A stretch of DNA of 64,000 nt, from positions 156,813,441 to 156,877,440 of the forward strand of contig JBOZIK010000001.1 in assembly GCA_051453625.1 (NCBI GenBank), in the 5' to 3' direction. The notes beneath the pieces were generated by a model, which made no database searches, was not told the DNA's origin, and saw nothing but the letters and a program-made list of their open reading frames with translations. A program made the position numbers and the translations under genes. Positions 22,590 through 33,746 of this stretch are shown piece by piece. Position 1 is the stretch's first letter; each line of letters opens with the position of its first letter. The stretch comes from Welwitschia mirabilis (Eukaryota; Gnetophyta; Gnetopsida; Welwitschiales).

Positions 22590-23930
22590 AATGAAACATG
22601 CTTGGCATGTTGAAAGTGGAAGCTTAAGGCATATGACTAAAGACAAATTTAGATTTACCACCTTGGTGAAATAAGATAAAGGAAGGGTAACCTTTGAAGA
22701 TAACATAGAAGCATATATCAAAGTTATTGAAATGATTAGAGGAGGTAATCTACTAGAGGTAAAAGATATATTCTTTGTAGAAGGTTTGCAACATAATATT
22801 TTAAGTGTTAACCAATTGTATGATGAAAATTTTTTTGTTACTTTTACAAAAGGTGATTACATCATTAAAAAAAATTCAATAAAAGTCTTATTTACCAGTT
22901 TTAGAAAATTAAATGTTTATATCACTACTCTACAAGATATTTCTAACAAGAGTAGGTGTGTTATGCATCCTGGCATGTGAAAAGGCCTGTGGGAATGATA
23001 AACTTGGACTGAACTCTATAACATATTTTTAACAAGGGTACCAAGTATTTACTAAGCATAACAAGTAAAATGGAGCTATGACATAGGTAGCTTGGACATG
23101 TAAATAAAGACTTGCTTAAAATCTTATCCATAAAAAACATGGTAAGAGGACTTCCCAAGTTGAAAATCATTGATAATTAAGTTTGTAAAGCATGACAAAA
23201 AGAAAAGTAGATAAGAGTAAGATTTGATAAGAAAAATACTATCACAACTGAATGTCCTTTAGATATTTTACATCTTGACATTATTGGTTACAGAAAGTCT
23301 TAATAAGAAAAATACTATTTAACTTTTATTGATGATTACTCTTATTTTACATAGGTATCCTTCCTCGAACACAAAGATAAGGAATTTAATATTTTTTATA
23401 AGTTGTGTATTAGGTTATATAATTAAAAATCATACAAGATCAAGATGATAAAAAGTAATAATGTTATAGAACTTAAAAATGTAAGGTTTAGAGATTTTTG
23501 TGAATAGCTTGGAATTCTCCACTAATTATCAGCACTAAAAACTTCCTAACAAAATAGAGTGGCTAAAATAAGGAATAGAGTACTAAATGAAATGGCCTAA
23601 ACAATGATGCATGATAAATAGGTGCCTTATCATTTTTGTGCATAACCTATCAACATAGCATGCTATATTTCAAATCGAGTTCTGGTAAGACATTTCACTT
23701 TTAAAACTTCATATGAGTTATGCTGTAGTAAGAAACTATCCATAAGTTATTTTTATATTTTTAGATCAAAGTGTTTTATCTTAAATTAAAAAGATGAGTT
23801 AAGAAAGTTAATTTAAAAGTTAATGATGGCATTTTTCTAGGATATCCTATGATCAATAAAGTTTATGGAGTATTTAATAATAAAACTTGTTTAGTAGAGG
23901 AAACCACAAATGTTAAAGTAAAGGATACTA
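22590..23930 (+). pseudogene. Element C protease, GAG-pre-integrase and integrase, broken
   Basis: The protease is at about 22600-22660: HAWHVESGSLRHMTKDKF, where the family has D-S-G, so the catalytic Asp is Glu here. An ORF at 22732-22980 follows with VKDIFFVEGLQHNILSVNQL, the stretch between protease and GAG-pre-integrase. Integrase is read at about 23255-23390: PLDILHLDIIGY then LTFIDDYSYFT (catalytic Asp region) and VSFLEHKDKEF, then VAKIRNRVLNEMA at about 23560. Multiple stops and frameshifts; dead. Confidence 0.75.
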
Positions 23931-24201
23931 ATTCAACTTCTATGAATGTGTAAGATAATTATATTCATATGAAGATTAACCAATCTTATAGCCATCTTCA
24001 AGTTTGATTTGATAGTAACTTGGAAAAAGAAGAATATATAGACAAAGAAAATTCTTTAAACATGATCAGACTGAAAAGAAGTTACTCTACAAGCAACATA
24101 ATAGGTAGAAATATCATGGTATTCATACTTAAAGCTGTAAAAAGTAATTTTGTGGACTTTCTATAACCATCTCAAAGAATTCAATACAACATTCCAAGAC
24201 C

Positions 24202-24345
24202 AAGCACATGGAGATTAGGCATCACTTTCTCAAAGAGCAATTTCAAAACAAGGACCTCATGATGAAATATATTAGTATCAATGATCATCTTGTTGATTCA
24301 TTCACAAACCATTAAGTGGTAAAAGGTTTTAAAATTATGTAGATC
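24202..24345 (+). pseudogene. Element C RNase H C-terminal remnant
   Basis: KHMEIRHHFLKEQF at 24202, then LMMKYISINDHLVDSFT, is the conserved end of copia RNase H (family K-H-I-E-I-R-H-H-F...Q-L-A-D-I-F-T-K). It lies only about 270 bases after the last integrase-like sequence. The whole reverse transcriptase and most of RNase H, about 2 kb in element A, are therefore missing. Confidence 0.8.
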
Positions 24346-24449
24346 TTGGAAATTAAGCCTTACCCAATTAGATAATTTATGAAGTATTATCATTTAAATC
24401 CCAACCCCACTTTATGATATCTTATAAGTTGAGATTATAGTTAGATGTT

Positions 24450-25220
24450 AAAAAAATTAAATGTTGTGCATGTTACTTTACTTTTTTAAATTGATACTGT
24501 TATGATAGTATCATTCATAGAATTTTTTGAAGTTCTTAGATTTTTAAAGCCAATGTCTTCATTATTATAGATATCTATTAGACAAACATATATCAAGTAG
24601 ACATCTCTAAAGTTTTAGACATCTTTGAAGGTCAAGTACACTATTTAATAATTTAAAAATTGACATTTTCAAATAGGTATATTTCTTTACATTATGGAAA
24701 ATGGCTTGTAAAATTTTTAATAGTAGATGTATACTTTCCACATTTTATATATCTTTCAATAGACAGATGTCTTTTAAGTACTATTGCAAAAATAAAAATG
24801 TATCAAAAACTAAGGTTTTGATCCTTTTTAATCACAAAAGGGGCCACCATATCTCATTTTCAATTCTCTACTCAATAGTTGCCCCTCTTAGAGCACTCCT
24901 TAGGGTTAGTTTTCTTAGATTTCTCTATAAAGATGTCTTACATTTGGTAGACATCTTTACAGCTAGTAGAAATAAGTGTTATTTTTATCACAGGTGTATA
25001 TTTTTAGTGATTCTTTTGAATTTCTTGATTTCTCTTAAGATTTCCATATATTTTTTGAAAAATGATGAGAAGAAAGTCCACTGGTACTCAAGAGGTAAGG
25101 AACTAGTAACTGAGTCATGAAGACTTCAATATAAGCCTTAGTTCTACCATGAGATAGTTACAAAATGATATAGAACATGGATAAGAAACTTAATTATAGT
25201 AGAGTGAACACTTGGCTTTC
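24450..25220 (+). other. Element C post-pol spacer with AGACATCT/AGATGTCT cluster
   Basis: Lies between RNase H and the third ORF. AGACATCT occurs near 24600, 24622 and 24949, and AGATGTCT near 24766 and 24930, the same octamers that cluster in this element's LTRs. A 139-codon open frame (24701-25120) overlaps it, but it matches no family I know and its composition looks non-coding. Confidence 0.55.
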
Positions 25221-25224
25221 AAAA

Positions 25225-26739
25225 ATAAAGGAAAGAACATCTAGTACCATAATTCTCTCAGATTAGATGGGATATGATTGAAAAGTTTGATTAGGATATT
25301 CCAAACTCAATGATAAGAAAATTTTATGCCAACATTCATAAAATTAATGATAGCACTAGGGCATTTTAGACATAGGTTAGAGGTACTTCATTATATCTTA
25401 CTCCTAATTTTATCAATTTTATTCTTGGAATTAATGATTTTAAGCTTTGTTAGCTATATGTCCACTCGTTTAAAGATATTTTTACTTTACATTCTGTCAT
25501 TGCATCATGATGATCTATGAGTAACATTTTATTTGAACACTCTACAATGAAATTTTATGAAAATATATAATATAAAGACACGGTTCCAGATGCATCTATA
25601 CTCAGCTTGATTATGTTCTATAACGTTCTAGTTAAAAGTGATAGTTATAGTTACTACAACCTCATACATACTTCCATTATATTCTATCTTCTTACTTGCT
25701 TGAAGATTGATTTGGAATTTATTTTATGCATGGATATCATTACATTATTTTGAAGAGTTAGATGTTAGATCATCCTTGTCTAATCAGCTTAATTATCTAT
25801 AGTGATTATAAATTAGTACCACAAGTGAACCTTATTCATCTAAAGAAGCCTCTAGTAGAATTCAGTGAGAAATGGTGTGTATCAATGCCATTTGGTGAGG
25901 GCACTAGTATAATACCATCAAAATCATAGTTTTAAAGATCATACTCCAAAGATTCTCACAGTTCATCATCCATTAAGAAGGGTTTAAAAGCTATAGCAAA
26001 GATGGTTAGAAATATAGGCCATAGTTTCTTCAGATTGAAAAAACAAATATCCAGAACTAAGGAAGGCAAAGCACCAGCAAGCGGTTGAAAATCCATGGGG
26101 ACTCCCACTTGGATAGACTCATAAGACAAATCATAAGAAGAGGCACCTCCAGCTCCACAGGGCATAGCCTATGATTCAAGAAAAGTAGAAGATAGTAATT
26201 CTTTAGAGTCTTCAACAGATGAGGCATAGGTATAGAAAAATCACCATGCTATCATAGAGGTATAGGTTTAGAGGGAGCAATAAGTTGTAGGCTCATTATA
26301 AAAGCAATAGTAGGTAGAGTCAAAGAGCTCAGACATTTAGCTCCTTATCTTCTATAGGTCATATCATAAATTACCTATTCATTGCCCTACAAAACTAGCA
26401 TTACCTCCTCATCCATCATTATCACCACCTCCACATTTCATTGAACCTATCCATGTTTCACCTCTTAGTATAGCACCACCACCATTCTTTACTAAAAGCA
26501 CCACTGTTAGCTTCTTTGAGACTTCCATTGCCTCTCAAACATACTTACATATTAGGAGACAAGCATATAAGGGCCTTGGTAAGACTTCTCAGTGGCCTTC
26601 TAGGAAATGATACATGCGTCCACCCACATTGTTCTCATCTTAAACCATTCAAACATTCATTATCCATGATAGCAACAATGAAAGTGATGAAGAAGGAGAA
26701 GCTACACACTATACTAGTGACTCTGTACTTAGCGACTAG
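25225..26739 (+). pseudogene. Element C third ORF (plant transposon-protein-like), broken
   Basis: Starts near 25260 with WDMIEKFD and continues with KFYANIHKINDSTRAF, VRGTSLYLTPNFINFILGI (25380-25430) and FKDIFTLH. This is the W-x-x-V...FYAN...VRG...IN pattern of the 'putative plant transposon protein' domain. The C-terminus is acidic (NNESDEEGEATHYTSDSVLSD), ending with a TAG at 26737-26739, 20 bases before the inner polypurine tract. It occupies the same position as the third ORF of element A. Several internal stops. Function unknown. Confidence 0.6.
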
Positions 26740-26757
26740 CTCCTTTTTATATGCTAT

Positions 26758-26774
26758 CCAAAAAGGGGGAGAAT
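26758..26774 (+). promoter_or_regulatory. Element C inner polypurine tract
   Basis: CCAAAAAGGGGGAGAAT, about 530 bases before the outer tract and almost identical to the inner tract of element A (5699-5713). Confidence 0.7.
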
Positions 26775-27282
26775 CAAAGAAAAGTTAGCAAGAATAAATA
26801 AATTTCAGAACGGACATCCTATATGAGCATGAAGGACTTAGTTATGAGAGTAATGAAGTGGACTCCTTAAGTGACATCATTATTAATTAATATTTACTTT
26901 TGATTATTAGCACACATTATTATGATCTGATTTTTCCTACTATTGTTGTTATCACATTATAATTATTGACACATTTTCATGCTTTAATATTATGTATTAT
27001 TGGTACACTATTAAAATGATATGCTTTATTATTATTATTGACACACTATCATTAGCACATTTTACTTGATTAGTTGTTACTCTTCTTGAATGAAATTATC
27101 TAATGCTTATGTGTCTTTCTTAATTAGTAGTCTACATGTTTATTTTGTATGGTAAATTATTATGTTTCGATATTATTAATAAAACATGAAAATGTGATTA
27201 ACTCTATCTTAAATTTAAATATCTTAATTTAGTTAACTAAATGTGTTTACACTAACAAAATTTATCAAGTTGTCAACATCAT

Positions 27283-27297
27283 TAAAAAGGGGGAGAT
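27283..27297 (+). promoter_or_regulatory. Element C outer polypurine tract
   Basis: TAAAAAGGGGGAGAT directly before the 3' LTR start TATTGG. Confidence 0.8.
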
Positions 27298-29382
27298 TAT
27301 TGGTAAAAATCTAGTTTTGATGATTCTACTTGTCAAATATATTATGCTATTATGTAAGTAGGTTAATGTAAAGAAAGTTAGATCACAAAAAGCATAAGTC
27401 AATTTCAAACATCACAAGTAATATCTCATAATAATTCTAGGTAAAGTTTTATAAATGTTAAATCTCAATGGATTGAAAACATCCACAAAATTAAAAATGT
27501 CTATGAAGAAGACCTCTACATATGGAAAGACACCTATGGTAAAGACATTTACAGATTTAAAGACATCTATGTTGAACCTATTTTTAAATCATAGGTGAAA
27601 GATGCATATTTCAATGAAGACAAATATATTGAAAGATGGATGTAACAGAGATGAAAAACATCTATAAAGTTAAAGACATTGACATTAAACTAGAATAGGT
27701 AACAGGGATAATTCATACTTTGATGAATGATTTACATTCTGGAAAAGCAATTAGGATTTACATCATGGATTTCTACTCATAAAGGGTTAATGATTATATA
27801 GTTCAAGTGTTATCAATTTCTAGGCACTTTGATTGAAGACATTTCTAATGTGGAAGATGTTTAACTAATAGAATATATATACAATTTTAAAGATGTCTAT
27901 AATGAAAGTTCACGTGAAATAAACTAGACATTACACACTTAACACTTAGCCATTTCTATTCATTATATGATAGTTACAAAGTTTAAATGTCTATCTTCTA
28001 AAGTCAAATATCTAGAAACCTATTAAAAGATATAAGGCACGATGTGACAAACAAATCTTGTGCATTAATAGCACATAATGAAGAATGCAAGAATGCACAA
28101 GTGATNNNNNNNNNNNNNNNNNNNNNNNNNNNNNNNNNNNNNNNNNNNNNNNNNNNNNNNNNNNNNNNNNNNNNNNNNNNNNNNNNNNNNNNNNNNNNNN
28201 NNNNNNNNNNNNNNNNNNNNNNNNNNNNNNNNNNNNNNNNNNNNNNNNNNNNNNNNNNNNNNNNNNNNNNNNNNNNNNNNNNNNNNNNNNNNNNNNNNNN
28301 NNNNNNNNNNNNNNNNNNNNNNNNNNNNNNNNNNNNNNNNNNNNNNNNNNNNNNNNNNNNNNNNNNNNNNNNNNNNNNNNNNNNNNNNNNNNNNNNNNNN
28401 NNNNNNNNNNNNNNNNNNNNNNNNNNNNNNNNNNNNNNNNNNNNNNNNNNNNNNNNNNNNNNNNNNNNNNNNNNNNNNNNNNNNNNNNNNNNNNNNNNNN
28501 NNNNNNNNNNNNNNNNNNNNNNNNNNNNNNNNNNNNNNNNNNNNNNNNNNNNNNNNNNNNNNNNNNNNNNNNNAGTGATTGGATCTACTTACAAAGCATC
28601 AAGCTATTATTCACAAGAAATATTCAAGAAACTACATTTTTCATTCATTGGATCCTACATCATTGTATCATTTTTTAGTACTCATGGTGACAACAACAAG
28701 AAGGAACTCAAGTTCTTCTTCAAAGATACATCATTTAGGGTTGTTTTTATATTTTATTATTATTTTATTAGATATAAAGTGTTAGAATATCATATTCTTA
28801 AATACTCATATATAGCTTATTTCTTATTATAAAACCTAAGTATCCCTTACTAAGGTTCCATATTATAAGGCAACCCTTATATGGATGTGCTTTGGTAAGT
28901 GCTAATGAGCACGTTTTAGTATTGCATTATTGGATATCCCTGAGGGGAAGAGAGTGTTACCTTTCAAGGATCATTTTACATTATGTTAGTACATGTGAAC
29001 ATATCTTTGGTATTATATTGTTTCATTTCCTTGAGGGAAAGAGAACACTACCTTGTAAGAAGAATCTCACATTGTAATTGTACCTGTGAGTAGATTTTTG
29101 ATATTATGTTATTGGTTGTCCCTAAGGGAAAGAGAGTGCTACCTTACAAGGAGCATCTCATATTGTAAGCAAGGTTGGTGGTGCTATAAAATCACTATTT
29201 TTCAAAGGTCAAGAATATCCATTAGTGTGAGAGGAAGTTACTCTTTATGTGTGGATGTACCCAAGTTAGGAAACCATATTATTTTGGTAAGGTACTTATT
29301 ATACTATTTTAATTTGTTTTTAGTAAAATTTATTTTTTGATGGACCTCATTCACTCCTATCTTCTGATTTCAATGATCCTCA
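27298..29382 (+). repeat. Element C 3' LTR
   Basis: Uninterrupted reference copy of the LTR: starts TATTGGTAAAAATC and ends GATTTCAATGATCCTCA. Contains AGACATCT (about 27565) and AGATGTCT (about 27890). A run of 468 N (28106-28573) sits where the 5' LTR shows no missing bases; the flanks share AGTGAT and join perfectly. Without the N the length is about 1617 bases, equal to the reconstructed 5' LTR. Confidence 0.85.
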
Positions 29383-30260
29383 AGTTAATTATTCCATTAT
29401 CCAAAAGTTTTTCACGTTATTTTTTACTACTTCCTTCAAAGTTATGTTGATTTACCTTTAAGCTTTAATAGATGATTTTGCATTTTATTCAAGGTAAATG
29501 TGCTTCAACTCATACATACAACCACTCAATCCCTCATTCATTTGAAGAATGCACATATTATTCTCCATAAAACATGTGAAAATGCTATGAAACATGTGAA
29601 AGTGCTCATCCAAGAAACTACAAAGTATCCCTTCTGTGGGATATTATTCTCCATAAGAGTGAGTGATAAACATAAGTTACATACAGTAGCATGGCAGCTA
29701 CATAGTCAGTTCCTAAGGGAGGGGGAAGATAGTTTAAAAAACAAACAACTCCATACATATGTTGCTTTCTAATAACCCCTTTGGGCCCCTGATTTGATAA
29801 CCAAACTGAGGTTAAGGACAAAAAAATTAGTTGTTATGGCTTGAACTATGTGGCATCCAACATTTATATCATTGTCCAAGGATGCTTGGGTCAAGATTTT
29901 GTAACTTTTTATCAGCATTACATCATGGAATTATGGTTGGGTAGATTTACCAAAACAAATAGATTTATCATGATTAGAAAGTAGGGGTCCATAAGTAAAC
30001 ATAAAAATGTTAGGATAAATGCCTTTACTATTAGAGTGTTCAACTAATAATTTTCTTATAATTCTTCAAAAAGTTTAACAATTTATTTTATTATGATGAA
30101 GATAAGAAAGAACTAATCATCACCAAAAAACTAGAGTTACTTCCTAAAAAAGGCATACTTAAGGTTCTAGGGAAGTGGCTTAAGTTTAATGAAATGTTTA
30201 TTTTAAGTGGTGATGTATGAATCTCATTCTCAATAAAAATCACATATTTCCATTATTAAG
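29383..30260 (-). pseudogene. Gypsy G protease-RT linker and first part of RT
   Basis: The minus strand has the linker LKPLP..LKYAFF at about 30190-30150, then KNYKKIIS (about 30065) and NSKGIYPNIFMF (about 30045-30010), the region before the RT fingers. It resumes at about 29515 with HIYLE and KEVVKNNVKN/LLDNGII ending at 29383, where element C is inserted. Between 30000 and 29505 lies about 490 bases of foreign sequence. Stops sit mainly at Trp or Gln sites. Confidence 0.75.
29502..29994. mobile_element. ~490-bp unassigned insertion in gypsy RT
   Basis: Splits the conserved I-x-M-H-x-I-Y-L-E block of gypsy RT. It is flanked by the near-identical octamers GTAAATGT (29494-29501) and GTAAACAT (29995-30002), which could be an 8-base target duplication with two transitions. 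No terminal inverted repeats are evident. It contains a short direct repeat (AAACATGTGAAA.TGCT, twice at 29570-29606) and TATTATTCTCCATAA twice. It is less AT-rich than its surroundings. Origin unknown. Confidence 0.5.
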
Positions 30261-30989
30261 AGATGGATAAAAATATCCTAGTTCACTGATCTAGGAATCA
30301 TTCATCATAGTAACTCAGTGAGTCAAATACCAAGAATTTTTTTACACTAAGCATTCTTTTAACTAGATCCAATCCTATAGAATTTGGGAAAAGCAAATCT
30401 CATTATTCTTTTTAATAAGATTAGGAAAATCCTTTTTATGAATTAGACCTTTAGAAAAAGTATGAAAAGGCTCAAAAGGTATAATCCCTTCATCATCCCA
30501 CCTAAGAATGGAATAATATCATAGTTCTTGGTTTATGAAGACGTGTTGTTAGGTGCTCCATTTTCCACATATTCCAAATATTTACTTCAACTTATGCTTA
30601 AAAAATAGCCATTCATACATTAATAAAGGATGTATGAATTCTAGAAAAAAGTGAATCCATGAGTGGCTAGTTTTCCAAATCACTTAGATCCTACAAATGA
30701 ATAGAAAGTTTTCTTTTTAAGAATTAGGAAAATCTGCACCAAAACAACTAATGCTAGGAACAATAAATAACCTTGAATAGAAAAAGAATCTTGAAGTACT
30801 ATTTGGGCATCTACCTAGTCAAATGAACTTAGACTAAGATTATTTATTAAATGGTTGATTCATAAATCACCTTTTAAAACATGATTGAAACAAATTAATT
30901 GGCTAATTTTTTTCATATCTAGAACTAAAAGATCCACTAGGAAATAATAGTTATCTATCCTAACAATAACATACTAAATTATTTTAAAT

Positions 30990-31125
30990 GATATCTTCAA
31001 GAAGCTATTAGTAACTTGCAGCTAGACTTTAGTTTTTCTAAAATCTTAGTTATTTGTATGCATCATAAGAAAGTAAGTTGACACTAGCTTCTAAATCTAA
31101 TAAGGCTTGTTTTTAAGTGTTTTTT
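30990..31125 (-). pseudogene. Gypsy G aspartic protease
   Basis: The minus strand reads ALLDLEASVNLLSYDAYK. Family members have D-L-G-A-S-V-N-L-L-P-x-S-V-Y; Gly after the Asp pair is changed to Glu. This motif is typical of Athila/Tat proteases. The downstream part up to 30260 is too decayed to read reliably. Confidence 0.75.
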
Positions 31126-31129
31126 TCCA

Positions 31130-33720
31130 ATCATGATGGAAATTTTAAGGCATCTAGGGTTTTTTTCACTTATGAGGAATTTGATTTTCGATTATTACAC
31201 TAGTTTATTGTACTAAGAAGTCTTTAATTCTGACATTCATTCTCCTATGTACTGTGCATATGTTCTTGAGAAATTTCATAAGAGACACTTGTTTGATGGC
31301 CTCTAAGAGGGGAATGTTGATTGTAAATTCTTAAAAATATTCAAAGATTCTAACTATTTTTTAGCAATGTTTTATTTTTTAATTATTGAGAAAATGGCAA
31401 AGGCTCTTGGTAGGTAGGTGAGGGCTTTACTTTTCTTTACTATTTCCTTTTCATTATTTGTTTTTATAGGTATGTTTTCCTCATATAGTTGGTTTAGTTC
31501 CATCTCTTGGTTAATTTACTTTTCACTTCTAAGTTGTATAGCCTTAGCTTTCTTGATGTGGCTAGGATCTCCTTTTTCTACCATTTTTACTGCTTATGGA
31601 TTTGTTGTTGACTCATTAGAAGTTTGCTTAATTCTTATTGATTAAGATAGAATAGAATATTGATAGTAGTTTATTGTAGTTATTAGAGGTTTTGTTTAGG
31701 CTTCTTCATGGTGAAAGAGTTTTATCAATTAATTTGGGTTTATGTCTCTATGAGTGTCTCCTCTAGAGAATTAGACGAAGATGATTAGTGATTCAATGAT
31801 GGATGATGATAAGATGAATGATGTTGATTTAAATATGAAGGGTATGGATGGGGGAATAAAGGGAATGATCTATGAGGTTAATAGGTTGAAGTTTAATGAG
31901 GGGTTTTATCTTGTTTCATGAAACATTTGAATGGTTCCTCCACTCAGGTCTATAAGTATTAGAATATGGATCATCCTTGTATTTATGCAAATTTTAATAA
32001 TGTTTTGAAACATTAGTATAAAAGTATACTTTGCTATTTCATGGAAATTGATATGGCAGATTAAACACCCAATTTTTGAAGATGAATTTAGGGATTTTAA
32101 CTTTATAGAGAATTCATTGATCTGCTTGCTAACATTGAATTTTTTAAGCATTTTAAAGACACTAGTGGATTTGACCAAATATTTTTCTCTAGATGGTTTT
32201 ATGGATTTTTCCTAGATTTTAGACCTCTTGGCTATAGATTCTAAGTAATCCTAAATTTCATTTATGTCTAGGTTCAGAGAACTACTCCTACTCATCATAT
32301 CTACAAAATACCTATTATTTGAAGATATTTCCTTGTAAAAAAAAGTTTATAATCCAACTAATTTAAAGCAATGTTAGGGGCATTTTTGTAATACATTCTT
32401 AAATCTTTATAAATTTTGTAAGAAATTTTTATGACCTTTTTTTGGGGTAGTTCATATTTTTTCTCGCCAAGAGCATTAGTTTTGTGAAAAATTTAGAGAT
32501 GAAGGATTTGTTTAGGTCAACCTAGGTCTTAATGGAAAGAGGTTTAAGGGTGTACAATTATGATTTCACTTTCTCCTTTAAGAGAATCAGAAAAACATTA
32601 ATCTAAATGCATATGCAATGTTGAAAAATTAAGGTAAGAATAATAAACATGCATTCAAAATCTTTTAGGTGCAGGTATGATTCTTCTAATTTTAAGCCAT
32701 GGAAATGAGGGAGTAACTAATTAGTAAGTGGCTTGAAATATAACCTATGAACTATTAGGGATTAGATTATGCAAGATGGAGTTTCTAAGAATTAAGGTTG
32801 AGGTAATCTCTAAGTATTTTCCTAATTGAGTTGTTAAGATAGTTAGACTGATTTTGCAATATACATTGGCTAGAATTCTGAGCTACTTGTTAGTTAATGT
32901 AATAGAATTGTGAGTTTTTTAATAACTATTCATTTTAAAAGGTTATGTTATGGTAATAAAGGTTTTGAAGTAAATTGAACATTTTGGTTGGATTGTTGTG
33001 ATTATTATTCATCATGGATTTCTTTGCAGGATTTATTTGTCGAAGGAGCTCTTTATTCCTTATTATTATTGGCATTGGGATTCATGTTGTCATTAGATAG
33101 AATTATAATTAAACATCCTGGATTACCAGATGTCCAATGCATACAAAACATAAAAATCATAGAGGAGGCTTGGGAAATAAAGAAAAACTAATAGAAAACA
33201 CAATGGCCAAATGCAAAATAAGCCTATGAAAAAGATAGACTATACTATAAATTTTTTGTTCTTTTTTTAAAAAATTTTAACACTAAAATTGAAATCTATT
33301 CTAATGAAAAACCAAGACTAAGTAATTTTAACATTTCATAAAGAAAACAAAAGGAAAAGAGAACTCTTATCTATTTTATTGGTTGTATTCGATTCTTTAA
33401 TCTTTAATGCTTTATCTTTCTCTAAAGAGATCACTAGTAAAAACTTGCAAAGCTAACTAACCATTAAAAATGTACAATAATATATTTCTTAGTTATGGTT
33501 AGAAAACTCAATGAAAACCAAAAATATTTAGACTAATTTGAGTTTCACTAGAAATGGACCAATATCATTAAAAAGTATAAAAAAATAAATGCAAATAAAA
33601 AAAATACTAGTTTAGATAACACTAGAAGGGACTAATACCAACCACTAGAAATGAAAGAAAAGCATAACTAATCCAAAAGTTAACTTTTTGCATGCTCTTT
33701 AATGAAGACATTAAACCATC
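31130..33720 (-). pseudogene. Gypsy G gag and leader, broken
   Basis: The minus strand over about 32620-32350 reads NVFLIPLKEKVKS, then LKPLSIKTWVDLNKSFISKF, then LARKNMNYPKKRS. This is the retrotransposon gag core (x-F-P-x-S-L-x-x-x-A...TW..L...F...F). The rest, including 31130-32340, is decayed; no zinc knuckle could be read. A plus-strand hydrophobic ORF at 31418-31645 is an antisense shadow. Confidence 0.65.
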
Positions 33721-33721
33721 A

Positions 33722-33739
33722 TACCTAGCAACAACAACA
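33722..33739 (-). promoter_or_regulatory. Gypsy G primer-binding site (tRNA-Asp type, decayed)
   Basis: The minus strand reads TGTTGTTGTTGCTAGGTA, seven bases after the LTR end GAACA. It agrees with TGGCGCCGTTGCCGGGGA at 11 of 18 positions, most differences being C to T or G to A. Spacer and position match element E. Confidence 0.5.
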
Positions 33740-33746
33740 AAAACTA

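Larger units (their letters stand above)
12618..29382 (+). mobile_element. Element C: Sirevirus-like Ty1/copia retrotransposon inserted in gypsy RT
   Basis: The 5' LTR (12618-21069) is interrupted by the array at 13023-19913; the 3' LTR is 27298-29382. Internal order is PBS (21072), gag (21121-21760), N gap, protease and integrase (22590-23920), the end of RNase H (24202-24345), a spacer (24450-25200), a third ORF (25225-26739) and two polypurine tracts. The insertion site is precise: gypsy RT reads DNGII on one side and YPFSNSKWIS on the other. The candidate TSDs (12613-12617 and 29383-29387) have decayed and do not match. RT and most of RNase H are missing, so the copy was defective before or after insertion. 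Confidence 0.85.

Noticed and set aside
24701-25120. 139-codon open frame in element C
   Set aside because: It lies in the non-coding spacer with the AGACATCT motif cluster and has no family match or coding-like composition; described as spacer.
12613-29387. 5-base TSD for element C
   Set aside because: GGTAG and AGTTA do not match; even shifting the border by one base gives only 3 of 5, so I do not claim it. The coding join supports the insertion instead.
29500-29821. Coding frames on both strands of the 490-bp insert
   Set aside because: Both strands are open by chance and neither matches a known protein; kept only as an unexplained insertion.
31418-31645. Hydrophobic 75-codon plus-strand frame that looks like a membrane protein
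   Set aside because: It is antisense to decayed gypsy gag/leader sequence; T-rich DNA gives hydrophobic frames by composition.
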